Assembly (NCBI GenBank): GCA_022842065.1
Contig: JALHQH010000033.1
Span: 62,001 to 126,000 of the forward strand
Direction of reading: 5' to 3'
Source: Caldilineaceae bacterium
Lineage (GTDB): Bacteria > Chloroflexota > Anaerolineae > Caldilineales > Caldilineaceae
DNA: 64,000 nucleotides
Of the stretch, positions 1 through 8,602 are shown in pieces. A program made the position numbers and the translations under genes. Numbering within the stretch: the first letter of the stretch is position 1; each line of letters opens with the position of its first letter. The notes below the pieces were generated by a model that saw nothing but the letters and a program-made list of their open reading frames with translations, made no database searches and was not told the origin of the DNA.

Positions 1-2
1 CC

Positions 3-749
3 ATCCCCGCGGATATGGGCCGCTTCCATGCCCAGTGGCGGCGCGAAAATCCCACCACCGGCATTGCCGCGGACGCAATGCCGGCCTTGGTAGAGGAGAC
101 TAAACAGCTCTTTGCCCAAGGTGCTGGTCTCTTTGCTGGTGCACCTGATGCCATCATGGAAAACCTCGCCTTTGAATTTGGCGGGCGCAATGTTGGCGGC
201 CAGGGCAACTATGTGATCTTGGAAGCGGAGGGGGCGGGGCACTATGTGGGCTGCAACCTCAACTTCGACAACCTGCGCACGGATGAATCCGTCGCCTGGC
301 CGGCTGACCGCAACTGGCCGGTCAGCCAGGCTGAATCCAAGCAGAGCACACCCGAGGAGCGGATGGACTTCTTCAAGCGCTTTAACTGGTATGGCGAGGG
401 CGACGACATGATCTTTATCGACGGCGAGGAATGGCCGCCCAGCCTGCACGGCACGGGGACTGAAGATTACTTCAACACCGCCTATTGCCCCGCCGAGAAA
501 TACGACAGCCCTTATCATGGCTTAACCTTGCCCGGTGGCCCCAACTGGAGTGGTAAATCATCGTACTATCGCTTCCATATCGAAGATCCCATTCATTTCC
601 GCAAGAGCATCAAAGTGACCATTGAACACGGCCACAACAACAACCGCACCGACGACCTCTCCAGCACCGCCTACTGGTATCAGCTTGAGCCACACAAACC
701 GTTCCCGACCTTGCTGCCCGTTGCCGAGCGGCTGCCGCGCCCGGATTGA
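3..749 (+). CDS. GH172 / DUF2961-family glycosidase, C-terminal part
   Basis: The reading frame is open to the left window edge, so this is the C-terminal part of a longer protein; the first in-frame ATG is at 15. The visible segment has the DUF2961 (GH172) features of conserved acidic and aromatic stretches: YGEGDDMIFIDGE, then GTGTEDYFN, then a C-terminal beta-sandwich-like tail with FRKSIKVTIEHGHNNN. GH172 members act on fructofuranosyl and other furanosyl linkages; the substrate here cannot be read from sequence. It is usually a cytoplasmic or secreted sugar-processing enzyme, and the N-terminus that would settle this is outside the window. It is followed by a 14-bp inverted repeat that may terminate transcription. 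Confidence 0.8.
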   Translation: MPADMGRFHAQWRRENPTTGIAADAMPALVEETKQLFAQGAGLFAGAPDAIMENLAFEFGGRNVGGQGNYVILEAEGAGHYVGCNLNFDNLRTDESVAWPADRNWPVSQAESKQSTPEERMDFFKRFNWYGEGDDMIFIDGEEWPPSLHGTGTEDYFNTAYCPAEKYDSPYHGLTLPGGPNWSGKSSYYRFHIEDPIHFRKSIKVTIEHGHNNNRTDDLSSTAYWYQLEPHKPFPTLLPVAERLPRPD

Positions 750-763
750 GGCCTGTACTTTAC

Positions 764-816
764 GACGACGGACGACCTATGGCTTCGACAAGCTCAGCCG
801 TCGGTCGTCCGTCGTC
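764..816 (+). terminator. GACGACGG-type inverted repeat after the GH172 gene
   Basis: Perfect 14-bp arms (764-777 and 803-816) with a 25-nt loop lie just after the stop codon at 749. There is no T-run directly after the right arm, so it is a candidate transcript-end hairpin, not a canonical Rho-independent terminator. The arms are built from a repeated GACGACG/GTCGTCC unit that continues beyond the right arm. Confidence 0.45.
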
Positions 817-936
817 CGTCGTCTCCCCTCCCCTCGCTGGCCATCGCCATGAGCGAGTTGCACCCCTTGCTGCTTAATGATACACTTTGACCTCATCTGC
901 GCTGTACAGTTGTTTTAGCCCAAAACGAGGTGAACG

Positions 937-2088
937 ATGGTTGCAACGTTAAACGCTCCGCCCCAATCTCTCGCCCAATCCTTATCAAAATCCTTACCCA
1001 AACCCAAGCGTCAACCGCGCCAACGCGAAAAGTTGGCGGTGATTGATTGTGATATTCACGCCGCCATGCCCAACGATGCGACACTCTATAAGTACTTATC
1101 CGCGCGCTGGCGACGGCACCATGAGCAGTTTGGTATGCGCGGTCACATTGGCGGGGGCTATCCGCGGGCGGTACCTGGTGCCGCACGCGTGGATTCTTGG
1201 CCGCCCTCCGGGTTACCAGCCGGGGGCGACTTGGGGTTTATGCAGGAACAACTGCTTGATGAGTGGGACATTGAATATGGCGTGTTGACCCCGCTCTACG
1301 GGTCAGGCGGTATGCTCAACTTGGAGTATGGCGCAGCGCTTTCCAGTGCCGTAAACGACTGGCAGATCGCCGAATGGGTGGAGCAAGACAAGCGTCTGCG
1401 CGGCTCGATCTTGGTTGCTTATGAAGATGGTGACTTGTCTGCCCAGGAGATCGACCGCGTCGGTGATCACCCCGGCTTTATCCAAGTGCTGCTCGTCGTA
1501 CGCACGCGTGAACCACTGGGCCACCGTAAATATTGGCCAATGTATGAGGCCGCCTGTCGCCATGACCTGCCGATTGCGATCCACTTTGGTGGTGCGGGTG
1601 GTGGGCCCATCACCGGGACCGGGTGGCCGAGTCACTATATTGAAGATCACGGTGGCATGCCACAAGCCTTCTACGCCCAGGTTGTCAGCATGATCACCGA
1701 GGGCATTTTTGAACGTTTCCCTACCTTAAAAATTGTCCTGATTGAAGGGGGCTTTGCCTGGGTGCCGCCGCTAATGTGGCGGCTGGATCGGGCCTGGCAG
1801 CAGCTCAAGGAAGAAGCGCCGCAAATCAAGCGTTTGCCTTCCGAATATATCCGCGAACATTTCTGGATCACCACCCAGCCAATGGAAGAGCCGCCGCAGC
1901 GGGCGTACTTCTTTCAAATGTTAGAGCAGTTGGATATGAATGATCGGCTGATGTTTGCCACGGACTATCCCCACTGGGATTTTGACGCGCCAGATCGCGC
2001 CTTGCCGGAAGGGACGCCGTTGGCACTGAAGCGGGCAATCTTGGCGGAGAATGCGCGCAAGTTATATCGATTTGAGCAATTAAAGTAG
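937..2088 (+). CDS. Amidohydrolase 2 family protein (ACMSD-like TIM barrel)
   Basis: A 383-residue predicted metal-dependent hydrolase or decarboxylase of the amidohydrolase-related (PF04909) group. The D-x-D-x-H strand-1 metal motif appears as DCDIH at residues 37-41. The later metal and active-site elements are HFGG at 216-219, LIEGG at 268-272 and ATDYPHWD at 341-348. Residues 1-32 are a basic, proline-rich extension. The ATG is preceded by a good Shine-Dalgarno (GAGG, 927-930). Family members act on aromatic or cyclic carboxylic acids and amides; the substrate is unknown. A Rieske ferredoxin-like protein is encoded two genes downstream, which would fit an aromatic-degradation setting, but the Rpn gene between them weakens that inference. 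Confidence 0.85.
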   Translation: MVATLNAPPQSLAQSLSKSLPKPKRQPRQREKLAVIDCDIHAAMPNDATLYKYLSARWRRHHEQFGMRGHIGGGYPRAVPGAARVDSWPPSGLPAGGDLGFMQEQLLDEWDIEYGVLTPLYGSGGMLNLEYGAALSSAVNDWQIAEWVEQDKRLRGSILVAYEDGDLSAQEIDRVGDHPGFIQVLLVVRTREPLGHRKYWPMYEAACRHDLPIAIHFGGAGGGPITGTGWPSHYIEDHGGMPQAFYAQVVSMITEGIFERFPTLKIVLIEGGFAWVPPLMWRLDRAWQQLKEEAPQIKRLPSEYIREHFWITTQPMEEPPQRAYFFQMLEQLDMNDRLMFATDYPHWDFDAPDRALPEGTPLALKRAILAENARKLYRFEQLK

Positions 2089-2090
2089 CG

Positions 2091-3071
2091 ATGATTGTTA
2101 TGTCAGAACAAACACCCCCGAACCCACCAACGTTACATGATCGCCTTTTTAAAGAATTTCTCCACCGCTTCCTGCGTGAATTTATGGAGATCTTCTTTCC
2201 CGTGGAAGCCGCACGTCTGGATTTTACAACCCTCTCCTTTCTGCAACAGGAGTTAATTATCAACTTGCCTGGACAGGTGTTACGGATTACGGATGTGGTT
2301 GCCGAACTCAATACACTGGATGGTGAGCCGGAAGCGATTATTTTGCATGTTGATGTTGAAGCCAATAGGCCGAAGCCGCTGCCTAAGCGCATGTTTGATT
2401 ACTATGCCCTGTTGCGGCTTCTGCTCCAACGCCAGGTGCTACCGATTGCCTTAGTCTTGAAACCGGGTGTCGGTGGGTTGAAATGGCGTCGGTATACAGA
2501 AAAACTCTTTGACCAAGAGCTGATCCGCTTTCGTTATGGGCAAGTGGGTCTACGCGATTTGAAAAGCGCCGAATATCTGGCGCTCAATCATCCGGTTGCT
2601 GCGATGTTGGCAACCCTAATGAAACCAGCCGAATTCAGCACTGCCGCAGTGAAGTTAAGCGCCCTGCAAATCGTGGTCAAAAGTAATTTGACAGAGGGTG
2701 ATAAACTATTTTTAATCAAGATGGTGGAAACCTATTTGCCAGTGGGACAAGTTTTTGATGCACAGGAGGAAGTAATGCAAGCTTTAGCTGAAGTAGAGTT
2801 GACTTGGGTGGACAGAGCGCTTCAAGAAGGGCGCCAAGAAGGACGTCAAGAAGGACGTCAAGAAGGGTTACAGGCCGGCATGCGCCAACTGCTGCTCCTG
2901 CAATTGACCCAAAAATTTGGCGATCTGCCGGCAGAGTTTGTCGAGCGTTTAAACGCTATCACTGATCCAGCTACTTTTGCCCAACTGAGTAGTCAGGTGT
3001 TGACTGCGCAACGCCTTGCCGACATTACACTGCCCAATCTGCAAGACAAACCTCTGGTGAGACGTGGCTAA
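2091..3071 (+). CDS. Rpn / PD-(D/E)XK nuclease-family protein with DUF4351-like C-terminus
   Basis: A 326-residue protein. The N-terminal half begins LHDRLFKEFL and contains ELNTLDGEPEAIILHVDVE, the pattern of the Rpn/transposase_31 PD-(D/E)XK nuclease fold, where acidic residues and the following strand form the catalytic core. Around residues 243-260 it carries consecutive QEGRQEG heptad-like repeats, followed by a DUF4351-type helical tail. Rpn relatives promote RecA-independent recombination or are linked to defence; many copies occur per genome in Chloroflexota and Cyanobacteria. It starts two bases after the amidohydrolase stop, and its TAA overlaps the next ATG (TAATG at 3069-3073), so it is translationally coupled to the Rieske gene. 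MSEQTPP at 2100 is an alternative start. Confidence 0.8.
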   Translation: MIVMSEQTPPNPPTLHDRLFKEFLHRFLREFMEIFFPVEAARLDFTTLSFLQQELIINLPGQVLRITDVVAELNTLDGEPEAIILHVDVEANRPKPLPKRMFDYYALLRLLLQRQVLPIALVLKPGVGGLKWRRYTEKLFDQELIRFRYGQVGLRDLKSAEYLALNHPVAAMLATLMKPAEFSTAAVKLSALQIVVKSNLTEGDKLFLIKMVETYLPVGQVFDAQEEVMQALAEVELTWVDRALQEGRQEGRQEGRQEGLQAGMRQLLLLQLTQKFGDLPAEFVERLNAITDPATFAQLSSQVLTAQRLADITLPNLQDKPLVRRG

Positions 3072-3511
3072 TGGCCAAACATATTATCGCTACTGTCGAG
3101 GAAATTCCCCCTGGCCAACGCAAAATTATTGAAGTCGCCGGTCGTTCGATCGGCGTCTTTAACGTCAACGGCGAATTCTATGCGATTCGCAACAGTTGTC
3201 CACACCAAGGGGGACCGCTCTGCACCGGTTATCTCACCGGCTTTATCATGGCGGATAAACCAGGGGAATATAGCTATACACGGCGCGGCGAGATCGTCCG
3301 CTGTCCCTGGCATGGTTGGGAATTTGATGTAAAAAATGGTCAATCCTGGTTTGATCCGGCCAAGATGCGGGTGCGTACCTATCAAGTGGCAGTTGAGCAA
3401 CTCGGCCCGGCGGTTTTGGAACCCCCTGCACCTGGCCTGGAACCTGGTCCTTACGTTGCCGAAACTTACCCAGTGACGGTAGAACAATCTTATGTGGTGA
3501 TTGAGTTGTAA
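3071..3511 (+). CDS. Rieske [2Fe-2S] domain protein
   Basis: A 146-residue single-domain Rieske protein. The two cluster-binding motifs are CPHQGG (C43, H45) and CPWHGWEFD (C78, H81), spaced as in Rieske-type ferredoxins and the N-terminal domains of aromatic-ring hydroxylases. No membrane segment or catalytic oxygenase domain is present, so it most likely acts as a soluble electron carrier or a small subunit. The start overlaps the stop of the Rpn gene by one base. The gene ends before an AT-rich 18-bp palindrome. Its redox partner is not encoded nearby; a link to the amidohydrolase at 937 is only inferred from proximity. Confidence 0.9.
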   Translation: MAKHIIATVEEIPPGQRKIIEVAGRSIGVFNVNGEFYAIRNSCPHQGGPLCTGYLTGFIMADKPGEYSYTRRGEIVRCPWHGWEFDVKNGQSWFDPAKMRVRTYQVAVEQLGPAVLEPPAPGLEPGPYVAETYPVTVEQSYVVIEL

Positions 3512-3535
3512 TTCCTCACAACTATACTTTGCTCT

Positions 3536-3582
3536 GTCATAATTTAGCATTTTTACTCGTGTAGAAAATGCTAAATTATGAC
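3536..3582. repeat. 18-bp perfect AT-rich inverted repeat
   Basis: Arms at 3536-3553 and 3565-3582 are perfectly complementary with an 11-nt loop, lying 25 bases after the Rieske stop. The left arm ends in a T-run and the right arm begins with an A-run. The hairpin could end transcription, or the site could bind a dimeric regulator ahead of the M20 peptidase gene. The sequence does not decide between these. Confidence 0.5.
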
Positions 3583-3652
3583 AACCGCTGGTATACCTAC
3601 TGGCCAGGGTTTGGGTTGGTATAAGGATTGGGGCAATGATTCAATCATAGTC

Positions 3653-3663
3653 TGCTATATAAT
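3653..3663 (+). promoter_or_regulatory. Extended -10 promoter candidate for the M20 peptidase gene
   Basis: TGCTATATAAT at 3653-3663 combines an extended -10 TG with TATATA/TATAAT, about 60 bases before the ATG at 3723. No convincing -35 hexamer lies at the standard distance, which is tolerated in extended -10 promoters. Confidence 0.4.
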
Positions 3664-3722
3664 GCCGCCTGTAAAGCTCCCCAGGATATTTTGATCCGCA
3701 ACAAAACCAGAAAGCAAAAATA

Positions 3723-4892
3723 ATGACCAATCCTGCCCTCGACGACCTGTTGAGCCTACTGCCCATCGCTGGTCCCCCTGCCCAAGAAGGGGAAGTGGCT
3801 GCGTTTCTACGGGCCAAATTGCTCGAGATGGGCATCGCCGCCGACCAGATTGTGCACGATAATGCCCAACACCAAAGCGAATATGGTGGCGAGGTTGGTA
3901 ACCTGATTGTGCGCCTGGACGGTCACTGCGTTGGGCCACGCCTGATGTTCAGTACGCATATGGACACCGTGCCCAACGCCGTTGGTTGTCAACCACGATT
4001 GGACACCGCGAACCAGCGCATCGTCAACGCTGCTGCCGGCAAAGCATTGGGGGGTGATAACCGTCTCGGCTGTGCGCTCTTGTTGCACCTGGCGCGTACC
4101 TTGCTGCAACGCAACGGTGATCACCCGCCGGTGACGCTGGTCTTTTTTATTCAGGAAGAAGTGGGGCTGGTGGGGGCACGTGGGTTGGATCTTGCCTTGC
4201 TGGGGCAACCAACACCGACGCTCTGCTTCAACTGGGATGGGGGACGGGTTGACCAGGTTGTTACCGCGGTGATCGGCTGTGAACGTTTTACAATTGACAT
4301 TACCGGCATTGCGGCCCATGCCGGGGCACGCCCAGCGGCTGGCGTTTCCGCTGCGGTGATTGCCGCCCACGCCATCGCCGAACTGGATCGGGCGGGTTGG
4401 CATGGCCGGATCGAAAAACCAGCGGGGGTTGGCAGCGCTAATGTGGGCATTATGCAAGGGGGCCAAGGCAGCAATGTGGTGATGCCCGCCCTGCATATTC
4501 TGGCCGAAGCGCGGACCCATGACCCGGTCTTTAGACGCCAGATTATTGCGACCTGGCAGGCAGCCTTCAAGGCGGCAGCCCAGCGGGTGGTCAACCAGGA
4601 TGGCCAGAGTGGCGCGGTTGCCTTTGGGCCAGGGCCGACCTATGAAGCCTTTGCCCTGGCCGACAGTGAGCCGGTGGTCCAACGGCTGCTGGCCGCCGCG
4701 CGCCAGTGTGCACTGGCGGTTACTTTGGTCAGCAATGACGGTGGCATGGACGCCAACTGGATCGTCGCCCACGGCATCCCAACGGTGACGATGGGGGTTG
4801 GTCAACGCCAGGTCCACACGGCGGCGGAGTGGATTGATCTGGCGGATTTTGAGGCGGCGTGTCGCCTGGCGGTTGCGCTGACAACGGTATAG
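3723..4892 (+). CDS. M20 family metallopeptidase (PepT-like)
   Basis: A 389-residue predicted zinc aminopeptidase or deacylase. The family's metal-binding and catalytic signatures are visible: HMDTVP (H79, D81), GGDN (110-113), QEEVGL (144-149; the first Glu is the general base) and a later HTAAEW near the C-terminus supplying the last metal His. A dimerisation domain lies between, beginning near ITGIAAHAGARP. This is the PepT/ArgE-related subgroup that cleaves small peptides or N-acyl groups in the cytoplasm. No signal peptide is seen. Nine bases after its stop begins an antitoxin-like gene on the same strand. Confidence 0.87.
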   Translation: MTNPALDDLLSLLPIAGPPAQEGEVAAFLRAKLLEMGIAADQIVHDNAQHQSEYGGEVGNLIVRLDGHCVGPRLMFSTHMDTVPNAVGCQPRLDTANQRIVNAAAGKALGGDNRLGCALLLHLARTLLQRNGDHPPVTLVFFIQEEVGLVGARGLDLALLGQPTPTLCFNWDGGRVDQVVTAVIGCERFTIDITGIAAHAGARPAAGVSAAVIAAHAIAELDRAGWHGRIEKPAGVGSANVGIMQGGQGSNVVMPALHILAEARTHDPVFRRQIIATWQAAFKAAAQRVVNQDGQSGAVAFGPGPTYEAFALADSEPVVQRLLAAARQCALAVTLVSNDGGMDANWIVAHGIPTVTMGVGQRQVHTAAEWIDLADFEAACRLAVALTTV

Positions 4893-4901
4893 AGAACTGT
4901 C

Positions 4902-5156
4902 ATGCAGATCATCAATATTTCAGACGCAAAAGCCAACTTCTCCAAGCTGATTGAACAAGTTTTGCGTGGCGAAGTAGTAATTATCGGCAAGGCGGGGAAA
5001 CCGGTTGCGAAGCTAGTTCCCTATGATTTTGATAAAAGCCCGCGACGGCTAGGTGCTGGTCGCTGGAAAGGTAAAATTTGGATCGCTGATGATTTTGATG
5101 ATCGCTCGGAAGCTATGGTAAAGCGTTTCACTGGCGAGGCGGTAGACGAAGACTAA
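4902..5156 (+). CDS. Phd/YefM-type antitoxin, apparently without a toxin
   Basis: An 84-residue protein beginning MQIINISDAKANFSKLIEQV, then VVIIGKAGKPVAKLVPYD: the canonical N-terminal Phd/YefM DNA-binding fold. The C-terminal stretch (RWKGKIWIADDFDD) resembles antitoxins that normally pair with a PIN-domain (VapC) toxin gene directly downstream. Here no toxin follows: the next 57 bases hold only a terminator hairpin, then a convergent gene. It is therefore an orphan antitoxin or the remnant of a lost TA pair. It lies 9 bases after the peptidase gene and is probably co-transcribed with it. Confidence 0.85.
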   Translation: MQIINISDAKANFSKLIEQVLRGEVVIIGKAGKPVAKLVPYDFDKSPRRLGAGRWKGKIWIADDFDDRSEAMVKRFTGEAVDED

Positions 5157-5159
5157 ACG

Positions 5160-5198
5160 AAGAACGGTCATTTGTCACTTACCCAAACGACCGTTCTT
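5160..5198. terminator. Bidirectional terminator hairpin between convergent genes
   Basis: Perfect 10-bp arms (5160-5169 and 5189-5198) with a 19-nt loop and a short T-run on the right side. They sit between the antitoxin stop (5156) and the stop of the convergent PLP-enzyme gene (5213), so one hairpin could serve both transcripts. Confidence 0.6.
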
Positions 5199-5212
5199 TG
5201 ACACAGCTTGTC

Positions 5213-6343
5213 TTAAATGGTTAATCTTCGCCCGCGCGCCGCAATCGGCCAACGTTCAACAAAATCATGCTTTTCGTCGATTATATTGGCTTCTTGATGT
5301 AACGCCACGGTTGGGCAGACATGCCAGGGCACGCCATAGAGCACATCGCCGACGGCAAAGCCATGCCCTGCCGGCAACTCGATCACCAGATGCTCTTCAT
5401 TCTGGCCAACACAGGTGGCCTCTGGCGCATTGAGGAAACGCACGCGTTTGTCCAGCGAATTTTCCGACGCCACCGCTTTATGGCCCAAATCCAGACAGAG
5501 GCGATTCAGCCCCGGTTGGCTGATCACCCGCGTGAGCAGCACCGCCGCACAGAGAAAGGGCTGATCCGGACAGGCCGCGGTGTAGCCGGCGTCCCACAGT
5601 GAATAGGTGCCCGGACTTAAGTCTACCCCCTCACGTGCCGCATGGGCCGGAAACGTTGGCGTCCCGCCAGCGACCACATTGGGCACCGGCAGGCCATCCG
5701 CAGCCAATTGCGCTACCATCGTCTTGACCGGTGCAAACGCCTCATCGGCCCCTGCGCGCCGGGCCTCGGGGGTGAGTCCGCCAAATTGGCCGTCGTAAAC
5801 GTGCAGTCCGGCAAACCGCATGCCTGGGGTATCGCTGATCAGTTTTGCTAGATTTTCAGCTGTAACCCCAGGCTGGATGCCGCTGCGTTTGTTGCCGTTA
5901 TCGATGTCGATCCAGACGTTGAGGACCAAGTCAGTTGCGCTGAGTTTGGTGGCCAGTTCACCCAGCGTCGTTTCATTGTCAACCAAACAGCCGAATTGGC
6001 TGTCTGGGTAGCTCTGTGCTAATTTGAGCAGACGAGCCTGATTGGGGCCAACGGGCTGGTAGGCCAACAAAATATCCTTGACGCCACACTGGGCCAACAT
6101 TTCGGCTTCGGCAATCGTGGCGCACTTGAGTTTGTCAATGCCGTGGGCTTGATGCATGGCCACGACTTGCGGCAATTTGTGGGTTTTGACGTGGGGGCGG
6201 AGGCGACCTACGTCACCGGCCATGTGGATCATCTGTTGGATATTGTGTTCGACCCGATGGGGATAGATCAGCAGGGCAGGAGAAGCAATTTCAGACCCGT
6301 TATTCACGGTATACCAGGGTGATTGAGCCGTTGCGTCAGTCAT
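5213..6343 (-). CDS. D-threonine aldolase / D-serine dehydratase-like PLP enzyme
   Basis: A 376-residue fold-type III PLP enzyme with an alanine-racemase-like N-terminal barrel and a C-terminal DSD domain. RPHVKTHK at residues 49-56 is the family signature; the lysine in HVKTH is the predicted Schiff-base residue. The C-terminal WHVCPTVALH segment carries the metal-binding residues typical of D-threonine aldolases and eukaryote-type D-serine dehydratases. Predicted reactions are retro-aldol cleavage of D-3-hydroxyamino acids or D-serine dehydration; sequence alone does not separate them. It is cytoplasmic, with no leader. It is divergent from the dehydrogenase gene at 6501 and convergent with the orphan antitoxin. 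Confidence 0.85.
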   Translation of the reverse strand: MTDATAQSPWYTVNNGSEIASPALLIYPHRVEHNIQQMIHMAGDVGRLRPHVKTHKLPQVVAMHQAHGIDKLKCATIAEAEMLAQCGVKDILLAYQPVGPNQARLLKLAQSYPDSQFGCLVDNETTLGELATKLSATDLVLNVWIDIDNGNKRSGIQPGVTAENLAKLISDTPGMRFAGLHVYDGQFGGLTPEARRAGADEAFAPVKTMVAQLAADGLPVPNVVAGGTPTFPAHAAREGVDLSPGTYSLWDAGYTAACPDQPFLCAAVLLTRVISQPGLNRLCLDLGHKAVASENSLDKRVRFLNAPEATCVGQNEEHLVIELPAGHGFAVGDVLYGVPWHVCPTVALHQEANIIDEKHDFVERWPIAARGRRLTI

Positions 6344-6500
6344 ACTTTGTCCTTTTGCAGTTATGCTATCGTCACTTCGTTTGTTGCGCTTGCTTAAATG
6401 TTACTATTGTAGCAGACTATGTCCAATCGGCTAACAACCCAATTGCAGGTAAGTTCTAATTCAAACCTGTCCCATCGGGACGCCTGACCTTAGGAACCAA

Positions 6501-7475
6501 ATGATGAGTGGGAAACCAAAAATTAATGTAATCGTTCCCCTGGAAGATGACCTCATGGCGCAGCTGACCGCCGCCTGTGAAGTGCGTCTGGTCGATTTCG
6601 CTGCGTCACGCGCTGATTTGCTGGCCGCGATGCACGACGTTGAAGGGGTGTTGCTGACGCCGCGTGTGCGCGGCGATGCCGAATTTTTTGATGCTGCGCC
6701 CAAATTGCGCGTGCTCTCGACCACCAGCGTCGGCTATGATCCCTTTGACATTCCCGAAGCGACCAAACATGGCGTCGTTGTCTGCCACACACCTGGTGTG
6801 CTGACCAACGCCGTCGCCAACCTCACGATGGGCTTCGTCTTCAACCTGGCGCTGCGCCTTTTTCCCAATGAAGCCTATGTGCGCAGCGGTGGTTGGGCCC
6901 GTCGTGAAGCTGCCCCCCCGTTGGGCTTGGAGATTCAAGGCAAAACATTTGGGGTAATTGGCTTTGGGCGCATTGGCCAAGAGGTGACGCGACGGATGCA
7001 AGCATTGGGTCTCAAGACGACCTGGTATGACATTTACGATACACCCCATCCCAGCGCGCCCCAGAGTGAATACCGACCACTGCATGATCTACTAGCCGAA
7101 TCTGATTTTGTCAGCCTGCACACCAACTTGGACGCCGGTTCGCGCCATCTGATCGGTGCGGCTGAACTAGCCAAGATGAAGCCGACGGCCTATCTGATCA
7201 ACACGGCGCGCGGGGGCCTGGTTGATCAAGCTGCGCTGACCCAAGCGTTGCAAAATGGCACCATTGCCGGGGCCGGTCTTGATGTGCTGGAAAGCGAACC
7301 GCCGGACGCCGCCGACCCCATCTTCACCTTGCCCAATGTAATCTGCTTCCCACATATCGGTTCGGCCACCAACGAAACCCGCCGCGCCATGCGTGAACTG
7401 GCCGTAGAGAACTTGCTGGCCGTGCTCGCCGGCAAGCGTCCACCGGCGCCGGTCAACCCCGAGGTGTTGGGGTAG
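6501..7475 (+). CDS. D-isomer 2-hydroxyacid dehydrogenase (glyoxylate/hydroxypyruvate reductase-like)
   Basis: A 324-residue NAD(P)-dependent dehydrogenase. The cofactor-binding glycine motif is GFGRIGQ (154-160). The catalytic triad is recognisable as Arg in INTARGG (R237), Glu in LESEPP (E266) and His in FPHIGSAT (H285). It would interconvert a 2-keto acid such as glyoxylate or hydroxypyruvate and its D-hydroxy acid in the cytosol. The start at 6501 follows a weak Shine-Dalgarno (TAGGAA); the second ATG at 6504 is equally possible. A second paralogue from the same superfamily lies at 10757. The 3' end abuts a long inverted repeat. Confidence 0.88.
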   Translation: MMSGKPKINVIVPLEDDLMAQLTAACEVRLVDFAASRADLLAAMHDVEGVLLTPRVRGDAEFFDAAPKLRVLSTTSVGYDPFDIPEATKHGVVVCHTPGVLTNAVANLTMGFVFNLALRLFPNEAYVRSGGWARREAAPPLGLEIQGKTFGVIGFGRIGQEVTRRMQALGLKTTWYDIYDTPHPSAPQSEYRPLHDLLAESDFVSLHTNLDAGSRHLIGAAELAKMKPTAYLINTARGGLVDQAALTQALQNGTIAGAGLDVLESEPPDAADPIFTLPNVICFPHIGSATNETRRAMRELAVENLLAVLAGKRPPAPVNPEVLG

Positions 7476-7483
7476 ATAGGTAG

Positions 7484-7527
7484 GTAAATCAGTAGATCGG
7501 TAGATAAGTACCGATCTACTGATTTAC
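7484..7527. repeat. GTAAATC-type inverted repeat, copy 1
   Basis: Perfect 19-bp arms (7484-7502 and 7509-7527) separated by 6 nt. The arms consist of degenerate 8-bp units (GTAAATCA, GTAGATCG), and similar units extend on both sides from about 7472 to 7556. The element lies between convergent genes and overlaps the end of the SDR gene region. Related elements occur near 41746 and 45477. Confidence 0.75.
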
Positions 7528-7551
7528 TTATCTACTGCTCTACTTCCCCAC

Positions 7552-8397
7552 CTACTCATAGCGGATGCCAGCGACCGCCGGCCACGTCTCAATCGGTGGC
7601 GGGACTGGCTGCGCACCACCGCCAATCACCGATTGATCAAAGTCAACCACACTGCCGGTCATCATGCCCGATTCGTCGGAGGCCAGGAAGGCAATGGCGC
7701 GCGCCACTTCGTCGGTCTTTAAGAGGCGACCAAAGGGTTGCCGCGCTTCAGCCTGTTGCAGCCAATCGGGATCATCAGTGTGATAACGCCGTTGAATCGT
7801 ATCTTCGCCAGGGGTATCCATCCAGCCTAGGTTCAGGGCATTGACGCGGATCTGGCGGCGCATCACGGCGTAGGCGACATTTTTAGTGAGAATGTTGAGC
7901 GCACCTTTGGACGCGGCATAGGGCGAGAGCATCGGCACATTGCCATAGGCCGCCACGCTGGAGATGTTGACAATTGAGCCGGCAATACCCTCGCGCTGCA
8001 TGAGCTTAATTGCCTCCTGCATTAAAAAGAAGGGGGCGCGCACATTGATCGCCATCATCTGATCAAAGAGTTCAGGTGAGGTATCCCAGATCGTGCCGCG
8101 CTCGGTCAACGCCGCACAGTTGACCAGAATATGCAGCTTGCCGAAGTGCTCATCCGCCGCGGCGATGATTTTTCGGCAGTGGTCGATCTTGTCCAGTTCG
8201 GCCTGCACGAAATAGGCCTGACAGTTATCCCCCGCCAGGCTTTTGACGACTGCGGTCCCACGTTCGGCATTGCGGCCGGTGATGATCAGGCCGCTAATCC
8301 CGCGCGCTTTAAAAAGGTGCGCGGTCGCTTCCCCTAACCCTTGCGTACTGCCGGTAATGACGGCGATTTTGCCCTGTAGTGAACTATATGTAGCCAT
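7552..8397 (-). CDS. SDR family oxidoreductase
   Basis: A classical short-chain dehydrogenase/reductase of 281 residues from the ATG at 8397. The cofactor motif TGSTQGLG is at about residues 15-22, the catalytic Ser is in NISSVAAYG, and YAASK is at about 160-164; NCAALTE replaces the usual NNAG. The frame opens at an ATG at 8409, but that ATG itself supplies GGAGAAG, a well-spaced Shine-Dalgarno for the ATG at 8397, so the internal start is preferred. Substrate unknown. Neighbouring hydroxyacid dehydrogenases and an oligogalacturonate-lyase-like gene would fit uronate or keto-sugar metabolism, but this is inference. Confidence 0.85.
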   Translation of the reverse strand: MATYSSLQGKIAVITGSTQGLGEATAHLFKARGISGLIITGRNAERGTAVVKSLAGDNCQAYFVQAELDKIDHCRKIIAAADEHFGKLHILVNCAALTERGTIWDTSPELFDQMMAINVRAPFFLMQEAIKLMQREGIAGSIVNISSVAAYGNVPMLSPYAASKGALNILTKNVAYAVMRRQIRVNALNLGWMDTPGEDTIQRRYHTDDPDWLQQAEARQPFGRLLKTDEVARAIAFLASDESGMMTGSVVDFDQSVIGGGAQPVPPPIETWPAVAGIRYE

Positions 8398-8602
8398 GCG
8401 CTTCTCCATTGTTGGGATAGTTAGATCGCTTGCGCTTGCTCGTCATTATACCCTAACCCGCTGTGCCTTACCGTCTGCAAATAGGACTGCTGCGCCTGAT
8501 TTGTACGCGGGTTGTTGAGTTGAATTGCACATTGCAACAGCCGTGCTAAAATTCAGGGTAACGAATTGATAATTTTTATCCAGCGAAGTGAAGAGTAAAG
8601 AT

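Noticed and set aside
2821..2870. Short tandem repeat inside the Rpn gene, considered as a CRISPR-like array
   Set aside because: It encodes in-frame QEGRQEG repeats without spacers, typical of Rpn proteins.
3807..4817. A 336-codon open frame antisense to the M20 peptidase
   Set aside because: The peptidase motifs on the plus strand are complete, so this is a shadow frame.
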